64,000 bases of DNA from Butyrivibrio sp. (GTDB taxonomy: Bacteria > Bacillota > Clostridia > Lachnospirales > Lachnospiraceae), in the NCBI GenBank assembly GCA_015056625.1, contig SVFY01000004.1:1-64000 (forward strand). Reading direction: 5' to 3'. A program made the translations under genes and the position numbers. Below are positions 26,625-35,662 of this stretch, piece by piece (the first letter of the stretch is position 1; each line of letters opens with the position of its first letter). The notes below the pieces were generated by a model. The model did no database searches. It saw only the letters and a list, made by a program, of their open reading frames with translations, and was not told the origin of the DNA.

Positions 26625-27680
26625 ATGGGCGCTAACTCTAAACTGAAAAAACTAAACAGCTACGAAATCTCAAGCTTTTGCAGGGAGATGGCACTGCTTT
26701 TGCAGGCCGGAATTGCTCCCGGTGATGGAATTGATATTCTGGCGCAGGATACGCAGGATGCTTCTGCAAAAAAGATCTATGACTCCATAAGCCAGGTACT
26801 CCACAGCGGAGAAAAATTCCATGTTGCTCTTTCCATGAGCGAGGTATTTCCTGACTACGTGATCCACATGGTGACCATCGGTGAGGAATCAGGAAGCATG
26901 GACACTGTTATGGAATCCCTTGCAGATTACTACGACAGAGAGGAAAACATCGAGTCCAGCATAAAGAGTGCGGTCAGCTACCCTCTTATCATGGTATTCA
27001 TGATGCTTGTGGTTGTACTGGTGCTTATCACCAAGGTCCTTCCTATCTTTGACCAGGTATTTGCGCAGCTGGGAACCAGTATGAGTGGCTTTTCTCAGTC
27101 TCTTTTAAATCTTGGAAACGCCCTCAATACCTACTCCTTTGTAATGATCGCAATCCTTGTTATTCTGGCACTTTTCTTTATATATTTTGCAATGACCGAA
27201 AGCGGCAAGACCAACCTTCGCAAGCTCCTTAGGAAGTTTGGCCCGACCAAGAGGCTTATGCAGGAAATAGACACTGAGCGCTTTGCAAGCGGCATGGTCC
27301 TTACTCTTTCAAGTGGTATGGACACCTATGAAGGTCTTTCCCTTGTTAAAAAGCTTGTAGCATCCGATGAACTTAAGGAAAAGATCGAAAGCTGCAGAGA
27401 GCTTCTTTTAGACGGCGACAGCTTCCCTGAGGCCCTTGAAAAAGCCAAGATCTTTGGCTCTTTCTACTCACAGATGGTGTCCGTAGGCTTTAAGTCAGGT
27501 TCAATGGATCAGGCCATGAGACGAGTTTCTGAGCGCATCGAAAGAGATACTCAAAAGAGGATCTACGCTCTTATCTCCGTCCTTGAGCCGACCCTTGTTA
27601 TCATACTTTCAGTAATTGTTGGAATGATCCTTTTGTCCGTGATCCTTCCTCTTCTTGGAATCATGTCAACTATCGGTTAA
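26625..27680 (+). CDS. PilC/GspF-type inner-membrane assembly protein
   Basis: The platform protein of type IV pilus or type II secretion machines, 351 residues with two GspF repeats. The first has FCREMALLLQAG and MVTIGEESGSMD; the second has FASGMVLTLSSGM and MVSVGFKSGSMD. Three membrane helices lie near 125-145, 165-190 and 325-350. The frame can be read from a TTG at 26613, but ATG 26625 with GGAGGG five bases upstream is the clear start. It normally works with a GspE/PilB ATPase, which is not found anywhere in this window. Confidence 0.92.
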   Translation: MGANSKLKKLNSYEISSFCREMALLLQAGIAPGDGIDILAQDTQDASAKKIYDSISQVLHSGEKFHVALSMSEVFPDYVIHMVTIGEESGSMDTVMESLADYYDREENIESSIKSAVSYPLIMVFMMLVVVLVLITKVLPIFDQVFAQLGTSMSGFSQSLLNLGNALNTYSFVMIAILVILALFFIYFAMTESGKTNLRKLLRKFGPTKRLMQEIDTERFASGMVLTLSSGMDTYEGLSLVKKLVASDELKEKIESCRELLLDGDSFPEALEKAKIFGSFYSQMVSVGFKSGSMDQAMRRVSERIERDTQKRIYALISVLEPTLVIILSVIVGMILLSVILPLLGIMSTIG

Positions 27681-27692
27681 TGAGGCAAATGT

Positions 27693-28028
27693 ATGGCAAA
27701 CAGATTTGATAAAACAAGCATTTCCATATTGCCCTCTGACAATTTCTACAGAGTGATCTCCGTGGTGATCTTTGTACTTATTGCCGTGTTCTTTATTCAG
27801 GCGGTCGAGTACTCCGGAAGAAGCTCTATAGAAAAGGAGCAGGAGTCTTTGGAAAATGCCATTTCCAGGGATATAGTCCAGTGCTATGCCCTTGAGGGCA
27901 TGTATCCTCCCTCCCTGTCCTACATGGAGGACCACTACGGACTTACCTACGATAAAAATGTGTTCTTTGTGGATTACCAGCCTATAGCTGCTAATCTTTA
28001 TCCGGATTACACAGTGATCCTGAGGTAG
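27693..28028 (+). CDS. Small pilin-like membrane protein
   Basis: A 111-residue protein with one hydrophobic helix near the N-terminus (about 22-40) followed by a helical stalk (SSIEKEQESLENAISRD) and a small domain with YALEGMYPPSLSYM, a pattern often seen after the helix of type II secretion pseudopilins. It lacks a clear prepilin peptidase site (G-F-x-x-x-E). Its position 12 bases after the PilC gene supports a minor-pilin or assembly role. The exact family is not recognised. Confidence 0.75.
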   Translation: MANRFDKTSISILPSDNFYRVISVVIFVLIAVFFIQAVEYSGRSSIEKEQESLENAISRDIVQCYALEGMYPPSLSYMEDHYGLTYDKNVFFVDYQPIAANLYPDYTVILR

Positions 28029-28032
28029 CTAA

Positions 28033-28518
28033 ATGAAACAGGACCAGAAAAAAAATCACACAATTGATACGGTATTTGTAATCTGCCTGCTGCTTTTATT
28101 TGTGCTGTCTTCTCTTTCAGTGATAGCCATCGGAGCAAGTATTTACAAAAAGAACGTGAGGGAAATGGCGGACAATTCTTCTCACAGGATAGCCTGCGCC
28201 TATATCACGGAAAAGGTCAGACAGGCTGATGAAGGCGGTCAGGTAAGGGTTGAAGAGATATTTGGAGAAAACGCCCTGGTCCTTACCAAGGAGATCAACG
28301 GTGTTTCCTACAACACTTATATTTACGACTACGACGGTAATCTCATGGAACTGTTTGCAAGGTCAGACCTTGGAAGCTTCTATCCCCAGTCAGGACAGAA
28401 GATCCTTAAGATAGACTCTTTTGATGTCAAAGAGATATCTGATGGACTGTTTAAAGCAGACGTGGTGATGTCTGACGGGCTTGAAGATTACCTGTACATA
28501 ACAAGAAGGAGCAATTAA
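28033..28518 (+). CDS. Pilin-like protein, DUF4860-type
   Basis: A 161-residue protein with a short charged N-terminus, one membrane helix (about 11-35) and an extracytoplasmic beta-rich domain (NTYIYDYDGNLMELF, FYPQSGQKI). It resembles the DUF4860 family that is linked with pilus loci in clostridia; this match is from memory of the pattern. It starts four bases after the preceding gene. No classical prepilin cleavage site is seen. Confidence 0.72.
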   Translation: MKQDQKKNHTIDTVFVICLLLLFVLSSLSVIAIGASIYKKNVREMADNSSHRIACAYITEKVRQADEGGQVRVEEIFGENALVLTKEINGVSYNTYIYDYDGNLMELFARSDLGSFYPQSGQKILKIDSFDVKEISDGLFKADVVMSDGLEDYLYITRRSN

Positions 28519-28526
28519 GCACCCAC

Positions 28527-29078
28527 ATGGAAAGCAAACGTAGTTCCCAGTTAAGTTTGTTCCTTATGGAACTCATAGTAGCAATCATGTTCTTTTCCCT
28601 TTCTGCAGCTGTCTGCGTAAGGCTTTTTGCTTCTGCCCACATTTTAGCTGAAAAGACAGGAAACCTTGAGAATGCCATCATGTGGACCCAGAACCTCTCT
28701 GAGGTTTACGTATCCAAAGGCGGAGATCTTGAGCAGATGGCCAGCCTCTTTACTGATGCATACCTCAGCAAATCCTCTGAGGATGATGGCACATCAAGCC
28801 TTATCCTGATCTTTAATAAAGACTGGGAGCCTATGGAACAGGGGCTCTCCGACGCTTCTTACGAAGTGATCCTCTCATCCTCAGTAAAAGATGCCAGTGA
28901 TGTTTACGCTGATGTAAACACCTATGGTGTTGAGCTTCTCGGAAAGGCTGCAACTGGAAATATAGCTGTTCTTGATATCCGCGGCGAATCTGAGATCCTG
29001 TCCGATATTCCAAAGGACTCTTCACTTATCTTTTACGAGAGCAGCATCGATACCTATATCGGAAAGGAGAAGGAATAA
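28527..29078 (+). CDS. Pilin-like membrane protein
   Basis: A 183-residue protein with a basic N-terminus and a hydrophobic helix containing a Glu (LSLFLMELIVAIMFFSLSAAVC), the pattern of a type IV pilin helix with its Glu 5-like residue. The stalk is followed by a domain of mixed strands (TSSLILIFNKDW, YGVELLGKA). The Gly normally before the cleavage point is not evident. Its stop overlaps the next gene's start by one base, so translation is coupled. Function in filament assembly is inferred from context. Confidence 0.75.
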   Translation: MESKRSSQLSLFLMELIVAIMFFSLSAAVCVRLFASAHILAEKTGNLENAIMWTQNLSEVYVSKGGDLEQMASLFTDAYLSKSSEDDGTSSLILIFNKDWEPMEQGLSDASYEVILSSSVKDASDVYADVNTYGVELLGKAATGNIAVLDIRGESEILSDIPKDSSLIFYESSIDTYIGKEKE

Positions 29079-29482
29079 TGAGTAAAAATGAATCCTCTGG
29101 TTCTCACGTGGGAACTGCTTCTATCCTTTTGATATTCACGGTTTTGTCCATTATCTCTTTCGCCACACTAACCCTTGTAAACTCCAAGGCGGACTACAAC
29201 CTAAGCAATAATCTGGCCGAGAGACAAAAGAGCTACTACAGCGCCTGCCACCAGGGCAACGCCTTCGTAGCTGCTGTAAATTCAGGGTTTGAAACAGGTG
29301 CAGAAAATGGTATAATTAGAGAAAGTGTACCAATTAGCGATAATCAATCGCTTGATATTGCGTTAATTATCAATAGTGCAAAAAACTCGCTCAATTTAGA
29401 CAATAGTGAGAACATTCTGCAGTGGCAGGTGGTAAATAACGGCGATTACAGCTACGATACGACCCTTCCAGTCATGAAATGA
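29078..29482 (+). CDS. PilX-like small membrane protein
   Basis: A 134-residue protein with an N-terminal hydrophobic helix (about 13-34, GTASILLIFTVLSIISFATL) followed by DYNLSNNLAERQKSYYSAC, a pattern typical of PilX-type minor pilin components whose helix is followed by a helical spine. It is the last of the operon; no strong terminator follows. The first base of its ATG is the last base of the upstream stop codon. Family name uncertain, context strong. Confidence 0.72.
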   Translation: MSKNESSGSHVGTASILLIFTVLSIISFATLTLVNSKADYNLSNNLAERQKSYYSACHQGNAFVAAVNSGFETGAENGIIRESVPISDNQSLDIALIINSAKNSLNLDNSENILQWQVVNNGDYSYDTTLPVMK

Positions 29483-29568
29483 TAGACCTTGTTTGATGCG
29501 GGATTTTTCGTATTTTATCAAATTTTTATTTTTGACATACCGATTTTACGTGCATTACTGAAAACATG

Positions 29569-29590
29569 TGGTACAATATATTATGTACCA
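29569..29590. promoter_or_regulatory. Palindrome upstream of cheY
   Basis: TGGTACA and TGTACCA arms separated by eight A/T bases, centred about 78 bases before the cheY start. It could be an operator or the -10 region of a promoter (TACAAT lies inside). Confidence 0.35.
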
Positions 29591-29657
29591 TAGTAAAACA
29601 CAAAAATAATTGCTTTAATTTTTTCAGCAACTAAAAATACTTTTTTGGAGGTTCAAC

Positions 29658-30020
29658 ATGGGAAAAAGAATACTCATTACAGATGACGCCGCTTTCATGC
29701 GCATGATGCTTAAGGATATCCTTTCCAAGAACGGATATGAGATTGCTGGCGAAGCAGAGAACGGAAAAGTCGCAATCGAGAAGTATAATGAGTTGAAGCC
29801 CGACCTTGTAACTCTTGATATCACAATGCCTGAGCTTGATGGTATCGGAGCCTTGAAGGGAATCAAGGCTGCAGATCCTAATGCGGTTTGCATCATGTGT
29901 TCTGCTATGGGTCAGCAGGCAATGGTTATTGAATCTATTCAGGCTGGTGCCAAGGACTTTATCGTTAAGCCTTTCCAGGCTGACCGTGTTCTTGAGGCCG
30001 TTAAAAAGGCTATCGGCTAA
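29658..30020 (+). CDS. cheY: CheY-type single-domain response regulator
   Basis: A 120-residue receiver domain with no output domain, as in chemotaxis CheY, which carries phosphate from CheA to the flagellar switch. Acidic pocket Asp 9/Asp 10, phospho-acceptor Asp 54 (TLDITMPE), Ser 82 and Lys 104 (FIVKPF) are all in place. TTGGAGG precedes the ATG. A CheC-like phosphatase gene is 13 kb away in this window (43429), but no flagellar or CheA gene is visible. Confidence 0.92.
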   Translation: MGKRILITDDAAFMRMMLKDILSKNGYEIAGEAENGKVAIEKYNELKPDLVTLDITMPELDGIGALKGIKAADPNAVCIMCSAMGQQAMVIESIQAGAKDFIVKPFQADRVLEAVKKAIG

Positions 30021-30055
30021 ACCGGCGCATATACTGACAACTTAAGAAGGCAATA

Positions 30056-30090
30056 TAAAAGAGGTTCTGTTTCCAGAACCTCTTTATTTT
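30056..30090. terminator. Bidirectional terminator
   Basis: Arms AAAGAGGTTCTG and CAGAACCTCTTT with A and T flanks (30058-30085) between cheY and the convergent acetyltransferase-like gene. Confidence 0.9.
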
Positions 30091-30104
30091 GTGCTCCTTT
30101 ATAT

Positions 30105-30956
30105 TCAGTTCTCTGCTCTTTCACCTTCATATACAGGTATTCCAAAGCCTCGAGGAAACAATCTCTCTCCCAGAGCCAGTGAAGCATAGTCGTGGCGGTT
30201 AATGATTATCCTGGTATCAGGTTCATAGGATTCGTAGGCGCTTTCAACTGCCTGCTTGATCATCTGTGGAAGGAGCTTCACAGATTCTTTTCCGGTCACG
30301 TGCATGAGCACTACCTCCAGCTGCTCAGATGGGGTCCTGTGAAGGAGTAACATTCCTACTATCTGACCGTCGATCTCAGCGTAGCAGGATACATCATTTT
30401 CAAAGTAGAGCCTTGGAAGGTATGCAAGGTCCTCACAGGTTCCATAGTGTCCCTGCACCAGGGTTCTGCTGACAGCAGCTGAAAAGCCTCTCTGGGTTGC
30501 GCTCCTTAGTGGCATTATAGCGTCTGAAATGCTTATCTTGGAGAAGGCACTGATATCAGCTATCTCAGAGAGCTTGGCGGTAATACTGTCCCCCTCCATG
30601 AGGTTTACAGTAAAGCCCCTTTCCTTTAGCATTTTCTTAAGATCCTGGCTGGTCTTTGCAGGAAGGCAAAAGAATGATCGAACTATGCCCTCCTGTTTTA
30701 CTTCCCGATCATACTTATCAAAAAGTCCATCGAAGGACTCCTGATCCTCTGCCTGCAGCCATTCTATATGGCTCTCCTTGTCAGAGTCACTTAGCATATT
30801 CTTATATCTCCAGATGATCCCTCCTACCGGACTTTCAAGGTCATCAGTAGCCACAAGACCGCTATAAAAGGTTCTGCCAATGTTCTCCGCAACATCTTCA
30901 GAAAGATACTCCATGTACTCTTCAACATTATCTTCTGTAAGTTCTATAATGTTCAT
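30105..30956 (-). CDS. GNAT-like acetyltransferase-type protein (island gene, last)
   Basis: A 283-residue soluble protein. Its overall pattern suggests two GNAT-type halves; the second has CYAEIDGQIVGMLLLHRT followed by LEVVLMHVTG, the core strands of an acetyl-CoA-binding fold, but the canonical Q/R-x-x-G-x-G/A loop is not clear. The N-terminus (YMEYLSEDVAENIGRTFYSGL) resembles that of the protein at 34916 (FKDFFPEDIYSNIGKENYYTL), so the two are paralogues. The upstream gene's TAG stop lies next to the GGAGG that serves this gene. No function is known. Confidence 0.7.
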   Translation of the reverse strand: MNIIELTEDNVEEYMEYLSEDVAENIGRTFYSGLVATDDLESPVGGIIWRYKNMLSDSDKESHIEWLQAEDQESFDGLFDKYDREVKQEGIVRSFFCLPAKTSQDLKKMLKERGFTVNLMEGDSITAKLSEIADISAFSKISISDAIMPLRSATQRGFSAAVSRTLVQGHYGTCEDLAYLPRLYFENDVSCYAEIDGQIVGMLLLHRTPSEQLEVVLMHVTGKESVKLLPQMIKQAVESAYESYEPDTRIIINRHDYASLALGERLFPRGFGIPVYEGERAEN

Positions 30957-30965
30957 TCAGGCCTC

Positions 30966-32948
30966 CTAAAAATTTTTTTGGTATATGAGATCGGTATCAA
31001 GATATGAAGTCTTCTCAATTAAATCCTTGACTTTTTCTGGATCTTGAGCATTCAGTAGATCGTTTCTGACCTTACTCTGGTATTTCGCATATGCCTTTGG
31101 CCAGTCATCCTTGCCGATGAATACAGAGTCAACTGATCGCCCTTTGGCCCTTAGCTTATTTTCCTGATCTTTCGTTTTGCGGATAAGCTTCTGTACTCCC
31201 TTTATTCTGTCTATAAGTGCGTTTCTCTCCTTTTTACTTAGAATATCGCACATAGTGTAGTTTAGCTCTTCGAGCTTTATGCCAAGGATCCTGTTAGCCA
31301 GATCTTCGTCCATGTATGGAACTGCCAGCTTGTTCTTGTACTCAATATTCCTAAGGCACTGTTCTCCACTTTTGCCTGTTTTTAATATGTCATTATAGGT
31401 CAGATTTCCAAAAGAAAGATCGTTGTCAATAGCTTTGATCTTTGTGATAAAAGTAACTTTATTATCCGTTTGAGTCTCGCACAAGTAATTGCTCCTATTT
31501 CTGTCTATCTGGCCGCATATGATGTCAAACACCTGAAGATTAAGGGTTTGTCTGAATGCACTGTTTGAATAGCGGGATTCTTTCTTGTTTGCTGTTGCTG
31601 TTGCCTGTATATCAGTGGCATTCTTTCCCTTGACCTCCTCCATTGCAATGCCCTGCATACTCTTGCCATCAACTACCAGGTTTACAAGATCTGACTTGGC
31701 GACCAGCTTCTCAAGTCCCAAAAGCTTGGCCATCCTGCTGGTAGCCACGTTTCGTTTAGAGATCTCCGCGCTATTCTCGATCCTTGCTCCATCTGTAGCC
31801 ATCATGGAAAGATTGGACTTTTTTTTCATCTCATTGAGGGTATCCAGAAGAAATTGCTGGTCATTTGCTTGTTCCCGTTCCTCTTTTGTCATTTTCGAGA
31901 ATTCCAAACCGGACATGTTGTCTTCGATCTCATCCATCATTTCGCCAAAATTGCGATCCAGCCTAGCCCAGTTTCTAAGCAACGACGCAAGCTCCCAATC
32001 TTCTTTTCCGTCGTTGAAAAGGGCCATAAGGACAGATCTTTCGTCTCCATATAGCTTTTTTAATGTCTTGTTGGTGATCTCCAGATATCTTGCCCTGCGC
32101 TTGCTGGTATCATCTTCTTTTTTCTTAAAAGTCTTGGTTCTGTCACTCAACAGCTGAAAGACACTGCGTTTAGGTACCTTCTCGTTTTCTTTGAAGTAGC
32201 GGGTAGAATCATTCTTTGTTATGATATACACCTTTGAAGTTCCGGCACCACCTATTTCAACCTCAGCACCATCTTTGTTATTTTCAATTACTTCCGTTCT
32301 GACTTCCGAAAGTATACTTAGCCAGGTTTTGCCCTCCAGGAGCTTTTGGTCACCCTTGACCAGTTCCTCCACTCTATCGGCAAATTGAATAGACTCCGTC
32401 TGTATCTGTTTTTGAAAGTCCTTTACCATCGCAAGCCTTGCTTTTCCTTCGGCTGTCCAGGGATTTCTGTTTGCTATGTAGTTTTCGCAGGCCAAAATAG
32501 TGTCACGAAAACACTTATGGATAGCATTTTGATCCTTTGAATCAAACTTCCCTTCAAGAAGGGTGTCAAGGTCTTTAAGCTTATCAAGGATTGGCTGCAT
32601 GTACTTGCTTGATGGCGTTGTTCTTTTCGCCTTTTTAAAGGTGCCATCCTTAGCAAGGAAGGTGTACTTTCCTTCACTTATAAGGGAGTGCTTCATGCTA
32701 AAAACACTGACAGGCGCAGGAATATTGGCCTCAACATCCTGCCTTTTATCCTGGATAAGTGGCTCGTCAATAACAGGGTCCTTTATCTTATTGCTCGCAA
32801 AGATATCCTGCCCATTATCAAGTATCTGCTTCTGGTTCTGAGCATTTAGATAGTTCTGGGCTTCCTGCTCTTCTTCCTTGCTGTCAAGGATCCCGATATT
32901 CATTTCTGACTGCTTGGCAGTCCAGTTGTAGAGTTTTTGTGTATCCAT
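30966..32948 (-). CDS. Atypical kinase-like protein A (tandem paralogue)
   Basis: A 660-residue cytoplasmic protein I cannot place in a named family. Its C-terminal half carries kinase-like motifs: glycine loop GGAGTSK (233-239), a candidate ATP-binding Lys in YFKENEK (253), SKRNVATSR (397-405, helix-C-like), a catalytic-loop-like GQIDRNRSNYL (479-489) and a metal-site-like IKAIDNDLSFG (504-514). The last two resemble the D-R-x-x-N-x-L and A-I-D-N-x-x-F motifs of type II phosphatidylinositol 4-kinases and related HipA/FAM20-type kinases. The first 230 residues are helical and conserved with the neighbour. ATG 32948 has AGGAGG upstream and lies 11 bases after the paralogue's stop. Confidence 0.75.
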   Translation of the reverse strand: MDTQKLYNWTAKQSEMNIGILDSKEEEQEAQNYLNAQNQKQILDNGQDIFASNKIKDPVIDEPLIQDKRQDVEANIPAPVSVFSMKHSLISEGKYTFLAKDGTFKKAKRTTPSSKYMQPILDKLKDLDTLLEGKFDSKDQNAIHKCFRDTILACENYIANRNPWTAEGKARLAMVKDFQKQIQTESIQFADRVEELVKGDQKLLEGKTWLSILSEVRTEVIENNKDGAEVEIGGAGTSKVYIITKNDSTRYFKENEKVPKRSVFQLLSDRTKTFKKKEDDTSKRRARYLEITNKTLKKLYGDERSVLMALFNDGKEDWELASLLRNWARLDRNFGEMMDEIEDNMSGLEFSKMTKEEREQANDQQFLLDTLNEMKKKSNLSMMATDGARIENSAEISKRNVATSRMAKLLGLEKLVAKSDLVNLVVDGKSMQGIAMEEVKGKNATDIQATATANKKESRYSNSAFRQTLNLQVFDIICGQIDRNRSNYLCETQTDNKVTFITKIKAIDNDLSFGNLTYNDILKTGKSGEQCLRNIEYKNKLAVPYMDEDLANRILGIKLEELNYTMCDILSKKERNALIDRIKGVQKLIRKTKDQENKLRAKGRSVDSVFIGKDDWPKAYAKYQSKVRNDLLNAQDPEKVKDLIEKTSYLDTDLIYQKNF

Positions 32949-32959
32949 AGGATAACCTC

Positions 32960-34897
32960 CTATTTCAAAAGGCAAACGCCCCACAAATATGTTTTATACT
33001 GAAGAATTTCCATTTCGTTTTTATCTTTTTCATAATCCTTGGCAAAGTTTTTAGAAAGGTCGTCCAATGACTTTTTCCAGTCTTCAGGGTTATTATCAAG
33101 AATGATCTTCTTTTTATTTCTTCTTTTAGCTTCCGCATTCATTCTTGTGCGAAGCGCCCTCTTTACACCATCTATCCTGTTAATAAGAGCCGTTCTTTCA
33201 GATTTGCTAAGGACATCACACAGCAGATAGTTTATTGTTTTTTCATCAAGGGCCAGTATCCTGTCTGCAAAAAGCTTATCCACAGCAGGAACCTGAAGTT
33301 CATCTGCATATTCAATGTTCCTCATACGATTTATCCCATATAAACCTTTTTGGTAAATATCTTCATAATCCAGATTTCCAAATGCTATATCATTGTCTAT
33401 CGCTTTTATTTGTGTGATCTCAACCGCATCATCAGTTTCCTCTTGTTCACACAGGTAATTTCCCATGTTTCTGTCCACCTGTCCGCAGATCAGGTCAAAA
33501 AGCTGAAGATTTAGGAGCTGCCTGTATGCCTTTGGCGAATACCTGACTTTCTTTTTATTCTTTTCGGCATTTTTTACAATGCTCGTTATCTTATCTCCCT
33601 TGGCCTCTTCCATGGATATGCCATTCATTTGTTTTCCATTAATGGAAAGTTTTACCAATTTAGACTCTGAAACCATATCTCCTATCTGAAGAAAATTTGC
33701 CAGTCTGCTAGTGGCCACATTTCTCTTGGAAATCTCTGCATTTTTCTGTATCTGTGCATCTCTGAATGATATTGCACTCAGAGTCTTCTTTTTCATCATT
33801 TCCTTTAGTTCATTATTTATAAAATCCATGTCATTGTCTTTTTCTTCCGGATAAGCATTCGTCCGCTCCATAATTTCCAGCATCATATTATTTATTTCTT
33901 GATCTTTACCAAACATAGCAATGATAAACGCATAGAGTTTATCATCTTTTCTATAGGCTAATTTAAGCTGCTTTGCAGCTTCTGCTTCAGTTTTATATTT
34001 CTCCATTATCACGCGTTTGATCGCCTTCAGATAGCCAAGTCGCCTTTGGCTTTTATCATCTTCTTTTTCACTTAGTTTTTTAATTGGTTCATCCATAAGG
34101 ACAAAAATATCATTGACCGGGCATTTCTCATTTTCTTTAAAATATTGTTTCTTCCCATCCTTTTCAATAATGTAAATCTTGGAAGTTCCTGCTCCTCCCT
34201 CTTCTAGTTTATAACCATCTTTTCCATGCTCGATATTATCAGTTCTGACCTCTGTAAGAACGTCAAGCCACGTCTTTGTAGTATTGACGTTAGCATTTGC
34301 CTCGTCCGTGGACAAAGCCTCTACCCTGCCAGCGAACATTATAGACTCATGCCGCATCTGAGCACGAAAATCCTTTATCATCTGTAGCCTTGCTTTTCCT
34401 TCAGCTGTCCAGGGATCTCTGTTTTCTATATAGTTTTCACAGGCGATGATAGTTTTAAGAAACAAATCCTGTATAACATCCTTTTTAGCAATGTCAAATT
34501 TCTCATTAAAGAGATTATCAAGGCTTTCAAGGTTATCCAGGATTGGCTTCATATACTTCTTCGACGGCGTACTTCTGGTGCCTTTCATCATGACACCTTT
34601 TTTTGAAAGAAAGGTATAATTGCCGCTTCTTATAAGAGATTGTTTCCTGCAAAATACATCCATGGCTGGCGGCATATGAGCAGGAACTTTCTCCCTTTGA
34701 TCCACTATGGGCGCATCTGATGGCTCGCTGCCAGAGGCATGCTCATTGCCTGGCATGTCAATGCCAATCTCATTCATATGCTTTTCTTGTAGTGCAGCAT
34801 TAGCGTCCTTAGCCTCTTTGATCTCTTTCTCATCCTCCAGGACCCCAATGTTCATATCCTGTTGTTTTGCCCAGCTATATAGTTTATGAGTATCCAT
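32960..34897 (-). CDS. Atypical kinase-like protein B (tandem paralogue)
   Basis: A 645-residue paralogue of the following gene, with which it shares the N-terminus (MDTHKLYSW, MNIGVLE), the block TPSKKYMKPILDNL, NPWTAEGKAR-like DPWTAEGKAR and all kinase-like motifs: GGAGTSK (234-240), Lys 254, SKRNVATSR (390-398), GQVDRNMGNYL (472-482) and IKAIDNDIAFG (497-507). Keeping the same motifs in both copies while other parts differ suggests both are active. The middle (260-385) is divergent and may set substrate choice. No membrane helix or signal peptide. Starts after AAAGGAG, 18 bases downstream of the acetyltransferase-like gene. Confidence 0.75.
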   Translation of the reverse strand: MDTHKLYSWAKQQDMNIGVLEDEKEIKEAKDANAALQEKHMNEIGIDMPGNEHASGSEPSDAPIVDQREKVPAHMPPAMDVFCRKQSLIRSGNYTFLSKKGVMMKGTRSTPSKKYMKPILDNLESLDNLFNEKFDIAKKDVIQDLFLKTIIACENYIENRDPWTAEGKARLQMIKDFRAQMRHESIMFAGRVEALSTDEANANVNTTKTWLDVLTEVRTDNIEHGKDGYKLEEGGAGTSKIYIIEKDGKKQYFKENEKCPVNDIFVLMDEPIKKLSEKEDDKSQRRLGYLKAIKRVIMEKYKTEAEAAKQLKLAYRKDDKLYAFIIAMFGKDQEINNMMLEIMERTNAYPEEKDNDMDFINNELKEMMKKKTLSAISFRDAQIQKNAEISKRNVATSRLANFLQIGDMVSESKLVKLSINGKQMNGISMEEAKGDKITSIVKNAEKNKKKVRYSPKAYRQLLNLQLFDLICGQVDRNMGNYLCEQEETDDAVEITQIKAIDNDIAFGNLDYEDIYQKGLYGINRMRNIEYADELQVPAVDKLFADRILALDEKTINYLLCDVLSKSERTALINRIDGVKRALRTRMNAEAKRRNKKKIILDNNPEDWKKSLDDLSKNFAKDYEKDKNEMEILQYKTYLWGVCLLK

Positions 34898-34915
34898 ATA
34901 TTACTCCTTTTCAAA

Positions 34916-35662
34916 TCATCGGGGCTTTATTTGCGGTATAACATTAAATATCTTTTCAAGCTGCAGATATTCTTTACATTCAATTTTTATGAGCTCATCG
35001 TCACCATACTGGTCTCTGGCTCTTTTTACGCTGTAAGCTAAAAGGCTCACTAACCTGTCTGAAGTTTCAGGCTTATCACAGCCAAGGTAAGTTATGATAA
35101 GATCTTCAAAGGCGTTCTTTTTCGCAAGAAGAAGCGCGCATCCATCCTTCGCCTTGTAAAAAGAGCTGATCTCGTCCTCAAAAAATCTTTTTTGCTCAAG
35201 GACAGTTCCCTTAGCTACTTGTTTTTTTATTTTGATAAACTCGAGATTGTCGATAAAAGAAATACTGTAGATATCTTTGGTAGAAACAGATTTAAACAGA
35301 TCAAGAGCGCATAGCTCTTTTGCACGTGCACCATAGACATACACGCAGTCATCACCTGGAAGTTCAACAAGATCTTCAGAGATCCCGCTTTCAAGCACAA
35401 CGTTTTTGTATTCTTCCAAAAGAAGAAATGCTATATCGCTGTCAACAAACTCCTCAGGAACATAGAGATAGAACACCCTGGAGTAAGTACCTTTGTTTTC
35501 ATCAAATCCCACAAAAAACTGCAGGACTCCAGCGACAAATTCCTCGTCGTCAAACGCCCCAAGGGTGTAGTAATTCTCTTTTCCAATGTTGCTATATATA
35601 TCTTCAGGAAAAAAATCTTTAAAAGCTTCAGCTTCATTTTTCGTAACTGTAAAAACAGACAT
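34916..35662 (-). CDS. GNAT-like acetyltransferase-type protein (island gene)
   Basis: A 248-residue soluble protein, paralogous at its N-terminus to the one at 30105 and shorter. The first half has the strand pattern GAFDDEEFVAGVLQFFVG, then VFYLYVPEEFVDSDIAFLLLEEY, which fits the middle of an acetyltransferase fold; a clear acetyl-CoA loop is not visible, so activity is uncertain. It is the first gene after a 124-nt gap in the island and has an inverted repeat whose arm overlaps its ribosome-site region (35663-35727). Confidence 0.68.
   Translation of the reverse strand: MSVFTVTKNEAEAFKDFFPEDIYSNIGKENYYTLGAFDDEEFVAGVLQFFVGFDENKGTYSRVFYLYVPEEFVDSDIAFLLLEEYKNVVLESGISEDLVELPGDDCVYVYGARAKELCALDLFKSVSTKDIYSISFIDNLEFIKIKKQVAKGTVLEQKRFFEDEISSFYKAKDGCALLLAKKNAFEDLIITYLGCDKPETSDRLVSLLAYSVKRARDQYGDDELIKIECKEYLQLEKIFNVIPQIKPR

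Noticed and set aside
31585-32157. 190-codon plus-strand open frame in the kinase-like gene
   Set aside because: It is a Ser/Leu/Phe-rich shadow of the kinase-like protein, without ribosome site or conservation with the paralogue region.
30966-34897. HipA-type toxin pair
   Set aside because: The motifs are HipA-like only in part; there is no HipB-type helix-turn-helix partner, and the length and N-terminal half differ from HipA.
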